Source of the DNA: JAHZMA01 sp965205905
GTDB taxonomy: Bacteria > Pseudomonadota > Alphaproteobacteria > JABAAW01 > JAHZMA01
Assembly (NCBI GenBank): GCA_965205905.1
Contig: CBDBHZ010000013.1
Location: 62,001 to 126,000 of the forward strand
Reading direction: 5' to 3'
Length of the DNA: 64,000 bases
How positions within the stretch are numbered: position 1 is the stretch's first letter; each line of letters opens with the position of its first letter. The translations under genes and the position numbers were made by a program. Below are positions 44,176-54,600 of this stretch, piece after piece. A model generated the notes under the pieces. The model had not been told where the DNA came from. It searched no databases and saw only the letters and a list, made by a program, of their open reading frames with translations.

Positions 44176-45027
44176 ATGATGAAATTATTACGTGTTAACA
44201 TAGCAGGCGCGCCAGAAAAGCCTGCAATTTTAGATGATGATGGTAAAATACGCGATTTATCAGAACAGATTACTGATATAAATGGCGACACTCTTGGTGA
44301 TGAAACGCTGGATAAATTACGAAGCCTTGATTTATCACGCCTGCCTGAAATCACAGGTGATGTGCGGATTGGTGCGCCTGTTGGTAATGTGGGTAAAATT
44401 ATAGGCATTGGGCTTAATTATTCCGACCATGCTGCCGAAACAGGCATGGCAGTACCCACCGAGCCTATCATGTTTCTTAAAGCCACAAGCGCGATTTGCG
44501 GCCCAAATGATGATGTGCTGATTCCGCGCAATAGCAACAAAACCGATTGGGAGGTGGAGCTAGCGATTGTGATTGGCAAGCGCGCCAATTATGTATCAGA
44601 ACAAGATGCGCTACAATATGTTGCGGGCTATTGCATTATGAACGATATTTCTGAACGCGAATTTCAGATGGAACGTGGCACGCAATGGAGTAAAGGCAAA
44701 AGTGCCGATACATTCGCGCCCATTGGCCCGTGGCTGGTTACAAGTGATGAAATCCCCGACCCACATAATCTTAATATGTGGCTGGAAATTGATGGACATC
44801 TCTATCAAAATGGTTGCACCAAAACGATGGTGTTTAATGTGCCTTATTTGGTGCATTATATCTCGCAATTTACCACTCTGATGGCGGGCGATATTATCAC
44901 CACTGGCACACCGCCGGGCGTTGGTATGGGGCAGAAGCCTAACCCTATCTATCTTAAAGCAGGGCAAACCATGACGTTGGGGATTGATGGGCTAGGCACG
45001 CAACAGCAATTCACCAAAGATGCGTAA
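44176..45027 (+). CDS. Fumarylacetoacetate hydrolase family protein
   Basis: A 283-residue FAH-fold enzyme: GIGLNYSDHAAETGM, metal ligands in DWEVELAIVIGK, and TGTPPGVGMGQKP. This is the 2-hydroxyhepta-2,4-diene-1,7-dioate isomerase/ureidoglycolate lyase/acylpyruvase subgroup. These cleave C-C or C-N bonds of 2-oxoacids with Mg. It heads the catabolic cluster, so it may process a 2-oxoacid made there, but the substrate is not known. Confidence 0.85.
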   Translation: MMKLLRVNIAGAPEKPAILDDDGKIRDLSEQITDINGDTLGDETLDKLRSLDLSRLPEITGDVRIGAPVGNVGKIIGIGLNYSDHAAETGMAVPTEPIMFLKATSAICGPNDDVLIPRNSNKTDWEVELAIVIGKRANYVSEQDALQYVAGYCIMNDISEREFQMERGTQWSKGKSADTFAPIGPWLVTSDEIPDPHNLNMWLEIDGHLYQNGCTKTMVFNVPYLVHYISQFTTLMAGDIITTGTPPGVGMGQKPNPIYLKAGQTMTLGIDGLGTQQQFTKDA

Positions 45028-45105
45028 CATTAACTTTCAATAATATTTGCTTTTTAGCGCGATATTGCGTATGATGCAAACAAACATCATCATAGGAGGG
45101 CAGTT

Positions 45106-46431
45106 ATGCCAACAGATAATCCAAATGTAAAATATCTTAAAACAGCAGATAAAACTGCCAGTAGCGATGCGGTTTCGGTTACCGAAACGGTGCAAAATAT
45201 CTTGAATGATATTGAACAAGGTGGCGAGGCAACTGCCCGCGATTACGCTCAAAAATTTGATAAATATAACGGCAATATCATGTTAACCCAAACAGAGATT
45301 GCCAAAGCAGCAGCGCAAGTGCCAGAACAGCTGAAAAAAGATATTGCATTTGCCTATCATAATGTGAAAAAATTTGCCGAAACCCAAAAAAGCACCATGC
45401 AAGATGTGCAATGCGAAATCATTGATGGTTTGGTAGCAGGGCAGAAATGCCTGCCAATGCAAGCGGCAGGGTGCTATGTGCCCGGCGGACGTTATTCGCA
45501 TATTGCATCAGCGATTATGACTGTTACAACCGCAAAAGTGGCGGGTTGCGAAAATATCGCCATTTGCTCACCACCGCGCCCCGAAATCGGCATCGCGCCC
45601 GCCATTATCTATGCCGCGCATTTATGTGGCGCGCATCAGATATTAGCGATTGGCGGGGTGCAGGCAGTCGCCGCGATGGCATTCGGATTATTCGGTATGC
45701 CAAAGGCGAATATTCTAGTAGGGCCCGGCAATCAATTTGTGGCAGAAGCGAAACGCATTTTATTCGGCAGAGTGGGGATTGATATGTTTGCAGGCCCAAC
45801 CGATAGTCTTATTCTTGCCGATAAAACCGCCGACCCAATGATTGTTGCCGCCGATTTGGTGGGGCAAGCAGAACATGGCTATAACTCACCCGTATGGTTG
45901 GTAACTGACGATAGTAATCTTGCCGAACAAGTGATGCAGTTGGTATCGGGGTTGATTGATGATTTGCCCGAAGTCAACCGCGATAATGCCCGCAAAGCAT
46001 GGGCGGATTATGCCGAAATCATGCTGTGCGATAACCGCGAAACAATGGCGCAAATGGCTGATGAATACGCGCCCGAACATCTATCGGTGCAAGCGCAAGA
46101 TACCGATTGGTGGCTGGGGCGGTTAAAATGCTATGGTTCGCTATTTTTGGGCGAAGAAACCACAGTCGCGTTTGGCGATAAGGCATCTGGCCCTAATCAT
46201 GTGTTGCCAACATCACGCGCCGCCCGTTATACAGGCGGACTTTCAGTGCATAAATTTATGAAAATCGTTACATGGCAAACATCAACGCGTGCGGCAAGCA
46301 AACCGATTGCCGAAGCAACTGCGCGAATTTCACGGCTTGAGGGGATGGAAGCCCATGCCCGCACCGCTGATATTAGGCTGGCAAAATATTTTCCTGACGA
46401 GACATTCGACCTTATCGGCACAGAAGAGTAG
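45106..46431 (+). CDS. hpsN: HpsN-like sulfopropanediol 3-dehydrogenase (histidinol dehydrogenase family)
   Basis: A 441-residue zinc enzyme of the HisD family. GPGNQFVAEAKR, GPTDSLILAD, NHVLPTSRAARYTGGLSVHKFMK and the absence of any his genes nearby point to the HpsN branch. HpsN oxidises (R)-2,3-dihydroxypropane-1-sulfonate to (R)-sulfolactate in two NAD-dependent steps. The genes that follow (zinc dehydrogenase, SuyA, SuyB) match the rest of that route. True HisD cannot be ruled out from sequence alone, but context favours HpsN. Confidence 0.78.
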   Translation: MPTDNPNVKYLKTADKTASSDAVSVTETVQNILNDIEQGGEATARDYAQKFDKYNGNIMLTQTEIAKAAAQVPEQLKKDIAFAYHNVKKFAETQKSTMQDVQCEIIDGLVAGQKCLPMQAAGCYVPGGRYSHIASAIMTVTTAKVAGCENIAICSPPRPEIGIAPAIIYAAHLCGAHQILAIGGVQAVAAMAFGLFGMPKANILVGPGNQFVAEAKRILFGRVGIDMFAGPTDSLILADKTADPMIVAADLVGQAEHGYNSPVWLVTDDSNLAEQVMQLVSGLIDDLPEVNRDNARKAWADYAEIMLCDNRETMAQMADEYAPEHLSVQAQDTDWWLGRLKCYGSLFLGEETTVAFGDKASGPNHVLPTSRAARYTGGLSVHKFMKIVTWQTSTRAASKPIAEATARISRLEGMEAHARTADIRLAKYFPDETFDLIGTEE

Positions 46432-46437
46432 CGCAAT

Positions 46438-47443
46438 ATGAAAGCTTGGTTTATGAGGGGGTGGAGAAGCTAAAATTCCACGATGATTACGCCACACCTG
46501 TTGCGCGTGATGGTGAAAGATTGGTGCGCGTGCATTATTGCGGGATTTGCGGTTCGGATATGCACGCTTATTTGGGGCATGATGCCCGTAGGCCCGCGCC
46601 GTTAATATTAGGGCATGAGGTGGCAGGTATCGTCGAAGGCGGTGCCGATAATGGCAAGCGCGTTACGGTTAATCCTCTGGTAACATGTGATGAGTTGCGG
46701 TGAATGTTTTCATTGCAAGCAAAATCAGCAAAATCTTATGTGAAAACCGCGCCATTATTTCTATGCCCGTGCGTCAAGGCGGTTTTGGTGAGGGCGGTTT
46801 TGCGGAACATATCACCATTCCTGCGCGTAACCTGATAGAAGTGCCAGATGATATTCCGCTGGATAAAGCAGCATTATGCGAGCCTTTGGCGTGTGGCTGG
46901 CATGCCGTTAAAAAGGCAAAACACATCACCGATATTAACAATGCGTTGGTGCTTGGTGGCGGTGCGATTGGCATGGGTGCGGCATTGGCATTATTGGCGC
47001 ATGGCGTGAAAAATGTAACATTGTTTGAGCCAAATCCGTTGCGGTTTGACTTTATCAAACAACATTGTGGCGCGGATATAACGACGATTGCCAGCGTTGA
47101 CGAGACGGCGCAATATGATGCGGTGATTGATGCAGTCGGGTTTGAACAAAGCCGTAAAACTGCCAGTCAGCGCGTGCGTGCAGGTGGCGTGATTGCCCAT
47201 ATCGGGCTTGGCACAGCAACAAACGGGTTGGATATTAGAAGAATTACCTTGCAAGAGATTACATTTATTGGTAACTATACATATAATGTTAAAGACTTTC
47301 AAGAAACCGCTGAAGCGATTTTTAACGGAAGCTTGGGCAAACTAGATTGGCATCGCATCACGCCTCTTATCGAGGGGGCAGAAGCATTTGATGCCATCAA
47401 AACAGGCAAAGTTGCATATCCGAAAGTGATATTGCAACCATAA
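46438..47443 (+). pseudogene. Zinc-dependent alcohol dehydrogenase (MDR), broken by three frameshifts
   Basis: Zinc-binding dehydrogenase with catalytic CGICGSDMHAY, GHEVAGIV, structural zinc C-x2-C-x2-C-x7-C (read as CMSCGECFHC...C) and Rossmann ALVLGGGAIGMGAAL. The coding frame changes three times: one base missing after ATGAAAGC (46438-46445), one extra base near 46689, and one extra near 46738. Each piece reads well in its own frame. The intact product would be about 335 residues. In the pathway it may act as a dihydroxypropanesulfonate 2-dehydrogenase (HpsO/HpsP role) or sulfolactate dehydrogenase. The lesions may be real or assembly indels. Confidence 0.8.
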
Positions 47444-47461
47444 TATTAAAGGAGAATGGAT

Positions 47462-47752
47462 ATGTCTGAAATACCGCATTTATTGGTGCATGATAAAAAA
47501 GATAGCGCAGGGGTTGTTGTTGTGGAAGGGCTTGAAGCCAATACCGACATGCTGGTTTGCATCACGCAAGATAATTCCACCTTTCGCCTAAAAGCGTTAG
47601 AATCCGCGCCGATTGGGCATAAAATCGCCTTGCAAGACCTTAATAAAGGCGATACTGTCTATAAATATGGCGAAGATATTGGCATCATCACTGCTGATGT
47701 TAAAAAAGGGCATCATTTGCATGTCCATAATTGTAAAACAAAACGTTGGTAG
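47462..47752 (+). CDS. suyA: Sulfolactate sulfo-lyase small subunit (SuyA-like)
   Basis: A 96-residue SAF domain protein (VLESAPIGHKIALQDLNKGDTVYKYGEDIG-like arrangement; GHHLHVHN at the end), like the N-terminal part of altronate/galactarate dehydratases. As a separate small subunit before a UxaA-C-like gene, and after hpsN, it matches SuyA. The start at 47462 is at good spacing from GGAG; the ATG at 47456 is too close to it. Confidence 0.78.
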   Translation: MSEIPHLLVHDKKDSAGVVVVEGLEANTDMLVCITQDNSTFRLKALESAPIGHKIALQDLNKGDTVYKYGEDIGIITADVKKGHHLHVHNCKTKRW

Positions 47753-47764
47753 GGAGACCATAAC

Positions 47765-48943
47765 ATGTCCGATTTTTCTAAAGTAACCATTCAAGCCTAT
47801 CGCCGCGATAATAAGCGCGTAGGGGTGCGCAACCATGTGCTTATCTTACCGCTTGATGATATTTCTAACGCCGCTTGCGAAGCTGTTGCCAATAACATTA
47901 AAGGCACGCTTGCCATTCCTCATGCCTATGGCAGATTACAATTTGGCGAGGATTTGGATTTGCATTTCCGCACCCTTATCGGCACGGGGGCTAATCCCAA
48001 TGTGGCGGCTGTGGTGGTGATTGGCATCGAACCAAGCTGGACTAAAATTGTGGTAGATGGCATTGCCGCAACAGGCAAGCCCGTCGAAGGTTTTGCGATT
48101 GAGCAAAATGGCGACCTTAACACCATTATGACGGCATCGCGCACCGCCAAAGAAATGGTGCATTACGCATCAGAATTGCAACGCGAAACATGCGCTTTAG
48201 GCGAGTTATGGGTTTCCACCAAATGCGGTGAAAGCGATACCACCACTGGCTTAGGCTCTTGCCCCACTGTTGGCAATATGTATGATAAATTATTACCGCA
48301 TGGCATTTATGGCTGTTTTGGTGAAACATCAGAAATCACGGGTGCCGAGCATATCTGCCAAAAGCGCGCCATCAACGAAGAAGTTGGCAAACGCTGGTAT
48401 GATATGTGGAAATCCTATCAAGATGATGTGATTTTTGCCCATCAAACCGATGATTTATCCGATAGTCAGCCCACCAAAGGCAATATATTAGGCGGTTTAA
48501 GCACCATTGAAGAAAAAGCGTTGGGCAATTTGGAAAAAATCGGTAGAACATCAAAATATATCGATATTCTACAGCCTGCTGAAACCCCGCAATCGGGCAA
48601 AGGTCTGTATTATATGGATACATCATCGGCGGCGGCGGAATGCGTTACCCTTATGGCGGCAGGTGGCTATGTGGTGCATACATTCCCCACAGGGCAGGGC
48701 AATGTGGTTGGCAATCCGATTGTGCCAGTGATTAAAATCACTGCCAATCCGCGCACCATTCGCACCATGAGCGAGCATGTTGATGTTGATGTTTCGGGTA
48801 TCTTGCGCCGTGATATGACGATTGATGAAGCAGGTGATTCACTGATTGATATGATTATCCGCACATCTAATGGCCGCAATACCGCATCGGAAGCGTTAGG
48901 GCATCGTGAATTTTCAATGACGAAACTTTACCGTTCCGCTTAA
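47765..48943 (+). CDS. suyB: Sulfolactate sulfo-lyase large subunit (SuyB-like)
   Basis: A 392-residue protein of the UxaA/GarD C-terminal family. NHVLILPLDDISNAACEAVA, STKCGESDTTTGLGSCPTVG and PTGQGNVVGNPIVPVIKI are seen; the Cys residues likely hold an iron centre. With SuyA it would split (R)-sulfolactate into pyruvate and sulfite. Altronate dehydratase is the alternative reading, but its two parts are normally on one chain and no hexuronate genes are near. It is 12 bp after suyA. Confidence 0.8.
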   Translation: MSDFSKVTIQAYRRDNKRVGVRNHVLILPLDDISNAACEAVANNIKGTLAIPHAYGRLQFGEDLDLHFRTLIGTGANPNVAAVVVIGIEPSWTKIVVDGIAATGKPVEGFAIEQNGDLNTIMTASRTAKEMVHYASELQRETCALGELWVSTKCGESDTTTGLGSCPTVGNMYDKLLPHGIYGCFGETSEITGAEHICQKRAINEEVGKRWYDMWKSYQDDVIFAHQTDDLSDSQPTKGNILGGLSTIEEKALGNLEKIGRTSKYIDILQPAETPQSGKGLYYMDTSSAAAECVTLMAAGGYVVHTFPTGQGNVVGNPIVPVIKITANPRTIRTMSEHVDVDVSGILRRDMTIDEAGDSLIDMIIRTSNGRNTASEALGHREFSMTKLYRSA

Positions 48944-48969
48944 AGCGGTCCGCGTAAACTATCAGGCGC

Positions 48970-50142
48970 ATGTTACAAACCGCACAATCGCTGGAAAGAT
49001 TAGGCACAGAAAGCGCGTTTCAGATCGCCGCACAGGTGGAAGAAGCGCGCCAGAATGGGCATGATGTTATCAATCTTGGCATCGGGCAACCCGATTTTAA
49101 CACGGCACCGCATATTGTGGAAGCGGCGGTGCAGGCATTGCGTGATAATCATCATGGCTATACTTTGCCGCAGGGCATTGTGCCATTGCGCGAAACGGTC
49201 AGCGATTATCTGCATCAGCTTCATCAGCAAAGCGTCTCGCCTGATAATATCCTGATAGTGCCGGGCGGTAAAGTTACCATGTTTCTTGCCATCACCTTAT
49301 TCGGCGCGCAAGGGGCTGAAATTATCTATCCTAACCCGGGCTTTCCTATTTATCAGAGCATGATTAATTATAGTGGCGCGCAGGCAATCCCTTATCCGTT
49401 GTTAGAGGTTGATAATTTTGAACTTGATGCTGATAGAATTTTAAGCCTGATTACCCCGCAAACGCGGTTGCTGATACTCAATAACCCGTCTAACCCCACT
49501 GGCGGTGTTACTCCAAAAGCCACGCTTGATAAATTGGTGCAAGGGTTAGAAAAACATCCGCATGTGGCGATATTAAGTGATGAAATTTACGCGCATCATA
49601 TTTACGATGGTGGGGTGCATCACAGTTTTTTGCAATATCCGCAATTACGCGATAGGCTGATTCTGCTTGATGGCTGGTCAAAAACATGGGCGATGACGGG
49701 TTGGCGTGCGGGCTATGGCGTATGGCCACCGCATTTGATGCCACTGGCGATTCAGCTTTGCATCAATATCCATTCTTGCGTTAATCATGTAACGCAATAT
49801 GCCGCTATTGCCGCCATGCAAGGGGGGCAAAGCCATGTGGCAGATATGGTGCGTAAGTTTGATGAGAGACGGCGGTTTTTACATAAGGCGGTGAATGCAA
49901 GCGATTTTTTAAGTTGCGTGATGCCTAAAGGCGGGTTTTACGCTTTTGTGAATATTAAAAAATTGGGAGAAACTTCAGCATTTTGGCAAGACCAGATATT
50001 GCATAAGGCGCATGTGGGTTTGATTGCAGGCACATCTTTCGGGCAATATGGCGAGGGTTATCTGCGCCTCTCTTATGCTATCGAACAGACAAAAATCAAA
50101 ACCGCCCTCACCCGCATTGATGATTTATTGAGTCGGATGTAG
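48970..50142 (+). CDS. PLP-dependent aminotransferase, class I/II
   Basis: A 390-residue AspC-fold aminotransferase. GIGQPDFNTAPHIV at the N-terminus, NNPSNPTGG, DEIYAHHIYD, PLP lysine in DGWSKTWAMTGWRAGY, and RLSYA near the end are in place. Its position 27 bp after suyB suggests use in the same cluster, for example cysteate to sulfopyruvate, but an aspartate-type or alanine-type role is equally open. Confidence 0.85.
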   Translation: MLQTAQSLERLGTESAFQIAAQVEEARQNGHDVINLGIGQPDFNTAPHIVEAAVQALRDNHHGYTLPQGIVPLRETVSDYLHQLHQQSVSPDNILIVPGGKVTMFLAITLFGAQGAEIIYPNPGFPIYQSMINYSGAQAIPYPLLEVDNFELDADRILSLITPQTRLLILNNPSNPTGGVTPKATLDKLVQGLEKHPHVAILSDEIYAHHIYDGGVHHSFLQYPQLRDRLILLDGWSKTWAMTGWRAGYGVWPPHLMPLAIQLCINIHSCVNHVTQYAAIAAMQGGQSHVADMVRKFDERRRFLHKAVNASDFLSCVMPKGGFYAFVNIKKLGETSAFWQDQILHKAHVGLIAGTSFGQYGEGYLRLSYAIEQTKIKTALTRIDDLLSRM

Positions 50143-50154
50143 GTGCACCAACCC

Positions 50155-51138
50155 CTATTTCCGTTGCGGTAAATTGCTTTCAAATTCGCGCAAGCGTTTG
50201 AAAATACTCCGTAATTCCGTGATAACAATCCAATTATCTAAAATAATCGCAAAACTGCCATAGACTTTATCAAACGCATTATTGATTTGAAACAACACCC
50301 CTAATGTAATCGTGCCTGCGAATAATGCGGGTGCGATTAAAATCAACGGTAGCAAAATCACCGCTTGACTGAAAAAGATAAACCATAAATCATAATAGGC
50401 GGTGTGCAAAAATAGCTGTTGATAGTTAAAGCGAATGCCTGCAAAAAGTTCATATAATCTGGGTTCGGCGGCATAATCTTTTTTATTATCCTCGCCATAA
50501 ACCAATTCTTTACGATAGGCGGCTTCAACCTTTTGATTGTTATATTCAAGCCCCGGCAATTTCCAACTGACAATCCATGAAATTGCCAAGCCACCAAGTG
50601 AGATAAACAATGCCACCCATACCAATGAGCCCGGAAAAATGCCAACAAATGGCAGGCTCACCTCTTTGCTTAATCCCCATAAGATTGGCATGAATGCCAC
50701 CAATGTGAATAATGCGCGCACAACATCTAGGAATAATTTTTCTACAATCCGCCCGAAGCGATAAGTATCTTCTTGAATCCTTTGTGATGCGCCCTCAATC
50801 TCCTCATCTACCTCGCGCCATAATGGGATATAGGCATAGTTGATGGCCTGCCGCCAGCGCAATACATAGATGCGGTTAAACCAGTTGGCGGCGGTGCTGA
50901 TGGCAATCAGCGGAAACACCACGCGGGCAAATTCTATAATTTGCTGCCAAAAATCTTTCATGCTATGGTCTTCAGGCTTTTGGATAATATCGTAAAAATC
51001 GCGATACCATTCATTCAGAATCACCGAAATCCAAACGCTTATTGCTAGAAACAAAACCAATAGCAATAAACCACCCCATGCCCATAAGCGCCACTCACGC
51101 GACATATAGAAGGATTTGAACAAAATCATTTTAAGCAT
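50155..51138 (-). CDS. SbmA/BacA-like peptide transporter
   Basis: A 327-residue inner-membrane protein of the SbmA/BacA family, recognised by LNEWYRDFYDIIQ, RWRQAINYAYIPLWR and IEGASQRIQEDTYRFG. Members import proline-rich peptides, microcins and vitamin B12-like compounds using the proton gradient. It is shorter than E. coli SbmA (406), mainly at the N-terminus. It is convergent with the aminotransferase, 12 bp apart. Confidence 0.85.
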   Translation of the reverse strand: MLKMILFKSFYMSREWRLWAWGGLLLLVLFLAISVWISVILNEWYRDFYDIIQKPEDHSMKDFWQQIIEFARVVFPLIAISTAANWFNRIYVLRWRQAINYAYIPLWREVDEEIEGASQRIQEDTYRFGRIVEKLFLDVVRALFTLVAFMPILWGLSKEVSLPFVGIFPGSLVWVALFISLGGLAISWIVSWKLPGLEYNNQKVEAAYRKELVYGEDNKKDYAAEPRLYELFAGIRFNYQQLFLHTAYYDLWFIFFSQAVILLPLILIAPALFAGTITLGVLFQINNAFDKVYGSFAIILDNWIVITELRSIFKRLREFESNLPQRK

Positions 51139-51240
51139 ATTATATTACCTCGCAAATATTTAACCTCATAGCTATAGCATCTTTTTAATACAAAATATAT
51201 GGTTAATTATAGGTGATTGTTTTTTATGGTAAAGAGCCAC

Positions 51241-51660
51241 GCACCATCAGAGTATTACACACGAGCGGTGGGGTTGTTGAGGCAAGTATGGTAGGAGTAT
51301 TACACACAGGCGGGGGGGTTGTTAAGGCTTGCAGCCGCCAGAGTATTGAAATACAGCGGTGGGGGGTATGGGTGAGGGGTTGCCCGCCATTGGTACAAGG
51401 GCAAACCGAACATCGCGTGGCGGTTGTCCTACGGACATAACCGCCAAAGCGTATGTCGCAAAGCCCCCCATATATTAATGAGCGGGAGGGTTGTTAAGGC
51501 ATTCTCGATGCGAGTATTGAGTATGGCGGGAGGGTTGTTAAGGCAAGCGCGGTATGAGTATTACACACGAGCGGTGGGGGGTATGGGGGGCGTCATCGCG
51601 TGGCGGTTGTCCTACGGACATAACCGCCAAAGCGTATGTCGCAAAGCCCCCCATAAGCGC
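51241..51660. repeat. Large cluster of mosaic palindromic repeats
   Basis: Short units AGTATTACACA...GCGG(G)GGGGTTGTTAAGGC repeat at least five times with changes, mixed with two copies of the GTGGCGGTTGTCC TACGGACATAACCGCC cassette and GCAAAGCCCCCCAT arms, in the opposite orientation to the element at 9142. The gap 51139-51687 holds no gene that I can support. An inverted repeat CACGGGC/GCCCGTG at 51664-51680 lies just beyond the lipoprotein stop. Confidence 0.8.
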
Positions 51661-51687
51661 ATCACGGGCTTTGCCCGTGTAAGCGGA

Positions 51688-54600
51688 TTAATTTGCCCCG
51701 AAGAAGCCCACATAGCCCTCGCCTGATGGGTGTTGCATAGAAAATGTGCCACCGAATTCTGCGGGTGCGCCATTGGTTACAATTCCGTAAAATTTGGCAT
51801 TGGCTGTGCCTGTTAATTGCGTGCCGTCATCACTATCAAAACTATCATCATCACCTTTGGCAATGATATTACCCGTGATAGCGTTTGTGTCTGCTTCGTA
51901 TGTTAACGTGCCTTTGAAATCATGTTCTGGTGTTAGATTGCCTGAGCCAGTCCCGCAATTACTCGCTGTGTAAGCACCACATGTATTGCTACTTTCTAAT
52001 GCCACAGTGCGATTGCTGAAATTAACTGTTGCAGCAATCTCAAAATAACGGTCGGTGCTTGATGGGTTATCGCCAATGGCTGAAGAACCATAGGACCCCG
52101 TCCCTCTGCCAGTGAAGCTGGCACTATCAGTGGTAGGAATTGCATTGCCTAGCATTTCAAAACCGGCAATGCCTGCGCCTGCACTATTATCTGAATTACC
52201 CCAACTGATATTGAACATATATTCTGCGGTAAAATCAAAGCTAATGTCAGAATCAGATTTTCTGATTGCAAGACCATTAGTTACACCAGTGCCATCACTG
52301 TTGTTGGTCTTATAGGAAGGGTCATCTACAATATCATAAATAGCGTAAATAGAATCTTCATCGGCTCCAGAGGAATCAATAATCGCATAGCGTTTATCAC
52401 CAAAATAAAGGGCGGCATTGTTGGTTGCATCAGCAAATAATTTACCATCTGCATCATAAGAAAATTGTAGCACTGCATCATTGATATTGTTGTTGGTGAT
52501 GGTTTTACCAGTTGTGTTTCTTCTGATATGGGTGATAGAAGCAGGCAAAGTGAGGGTTTTACCCTTGCGATTGTCAACGCTATCATTGAAGCCTGTTACG
52601 CCTTGCTTATTAACGGCAGGCGTATTATAGGTTTTTGATGAATCTGTGCTATCGGTAATCGTGGCAAGGGTTGTAATCTTATCATTATTATAGATAAACC
52701 AATCACCGCGCACACCGCCGAAAAAGCCTACATAGCCCTCGCCTGATGGGTGTTGCAGGCTGAATGTGCCACCAAACTCTTGGGTGCCACCTCCGTAAAA
52801 TTTGGCAAATGCTGTGCCTGTTAATTCCGTGCCGTCTAATGTATCGTAACTTCCATCACTGCCTTTGGCAATGATATTACCCGTGATGGCGTTGCTGGTG
52901 TTAGAGGCATAATTTAAAGTGCCTTTGAAATCATGTTCTGGATGTTTACTACTACAGATACTCGTATCGCAAGTATTACGGCTTTCCAGTGCCACAGTGC
53001 GATTGCTGAAATCAATATCGGCATCAATATCAAAATAGCGGTTGTTACTTGCTGGGCTATTTTCTGGAGAACCATAAGCACCATATCCTCTGCCCGTGAA
53101 GCGGGTGGTGCCAGCGGTTAAGATTGTATTACCGCCTGTTGTGGCAGTTTCAAAACCGGCAATGCCCGCACCTGCCCTGCGACCATTTGCACTCCAACGG
53201 ATATTGAGCATATAGTCGGCGGCAAAGCCGAAGCTAGATTCACTAGCAGATTTACTGATTCGCAAACCATCATAAATATTAGCACCATCACTGGCACTGA
53301 TATTACTAGCCTCAACTTCTATAAGATTCTCATCAGCTGCGGCAAGCGTGCCAGCATAACGTTTATCACCAAAATAGAGGGCAACATTGTTGGTTTCACT
53401 CGCAAACAAATCACCAGAAGAATTATAAGAAAATTGTAACACGGCTTTATTGGTGGCACTATTTTCAAAAATGCTGTTGTTGATGGTGTTATCATCGTCG
53501 ACTCTTTGGATATGGACAATAGAAGCAGGCAAGGTAATTGTTCCCGCCATCGTTTGACTATTCATAGCAGTAAAACTTGATAAGCTATTTTTATCAACCG
53601 CAGGCACAGGGTAGGTTGTTGATGTTGTGCTATCAGTAATGATAGCATCAGTTGTAACCTGATTCGTATAGACAAACCAATCGCCAATTTCTGCCCCGAA
53701 TGCACCATAATAATAGCTATCAGCATTGGTAAGGGCGAATGTGCCACCAAATTCATTTGCGCCATCGCCTGCATTGCCATAGAATCGCGCATCAAGCGTG
53801 CCTGATAATGTGCTTTCAATCGTGGTCGCAATATCACCACTGATATTGTTAACGACATTGCTCTCATTATCAACAAACTTTAGACCCGTTGCGACTAGAT
53901 TAAGGTCGGTATCGGCAGGCAATGTGCAACTATCGCAAGCCGTGCCATAGCTATAGAAATCAAGCATTTTACTGACGAAATCAACATTAATTCTGGTGTT
54001 AAAAACAGTGCCGTAAGTGGTGAAGCTGTTATCGGACTGCAACACGCCATAGCTTCCCTTGCCCTTGCCCGTAAATTGCGTTGCGCCATCAAGGTTGGTA
54101 AAATCAGTGGTGGCAATGCCTGCTATCAACATGCCTTGCTTGCTGTATTTCGTCGTTTCAAGAGGGTCGTCAGCAGTAAAACCAGCTTCTGCATCTTTTT
54201 CCCAACTAACAAACGCCATATTGGTAGCGGTAAAGCCGAAGAAAGTTGAACTTGTATCGGCAATTAGATTGCTATAGGTATCGTCAGCATTGATGACTGC
54301 CGTGAATGCCGAGCCATTGAATGTGAGTTGCACAGTCGGGTATTTAGCAGAAACATCGAGCGAGGTGCGTGATAAAGTGGCATTGGGCGTGGTGATGATG
54401 CCTCTATCCTCACTATTATTCCAGTCAACCGTGCTAGCTTCACGCTTGTAACTGGTGCTATTGTTAAACAACACAGCAATCGCAGGAAGGGTAATGATAG
54501 TGCTATTGGCTGTGGCTGCCGCTGTGAGCGAGGTTTCACTATAGGCGGTGGTTGTGGTTTGCGTTTTGGGGGCAACCGTAATTGTGCCAAGCGTTTCGGT

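Noticed and set aside
45106..46431. Histidine biosynthesis HisD
   Set aside because: No his genes nearby, and the neighbouring SuyA/SuyB-like genes favour the HpsN branch; kept as an alternative in the feature.
47462..48943. Altronate or galactarate dehydratase
   Set aside because: Domains are on two separate chains and there is no hexuronate gene nearby; sulfolactate sulfo-lyase fits better with hpsN.
51213..51726. Open frames of 75 and 100 codons with GGGVV repeats
   Set aside because: They follow the tandem GGGGTTGTTAAGG repeats, not a protein.
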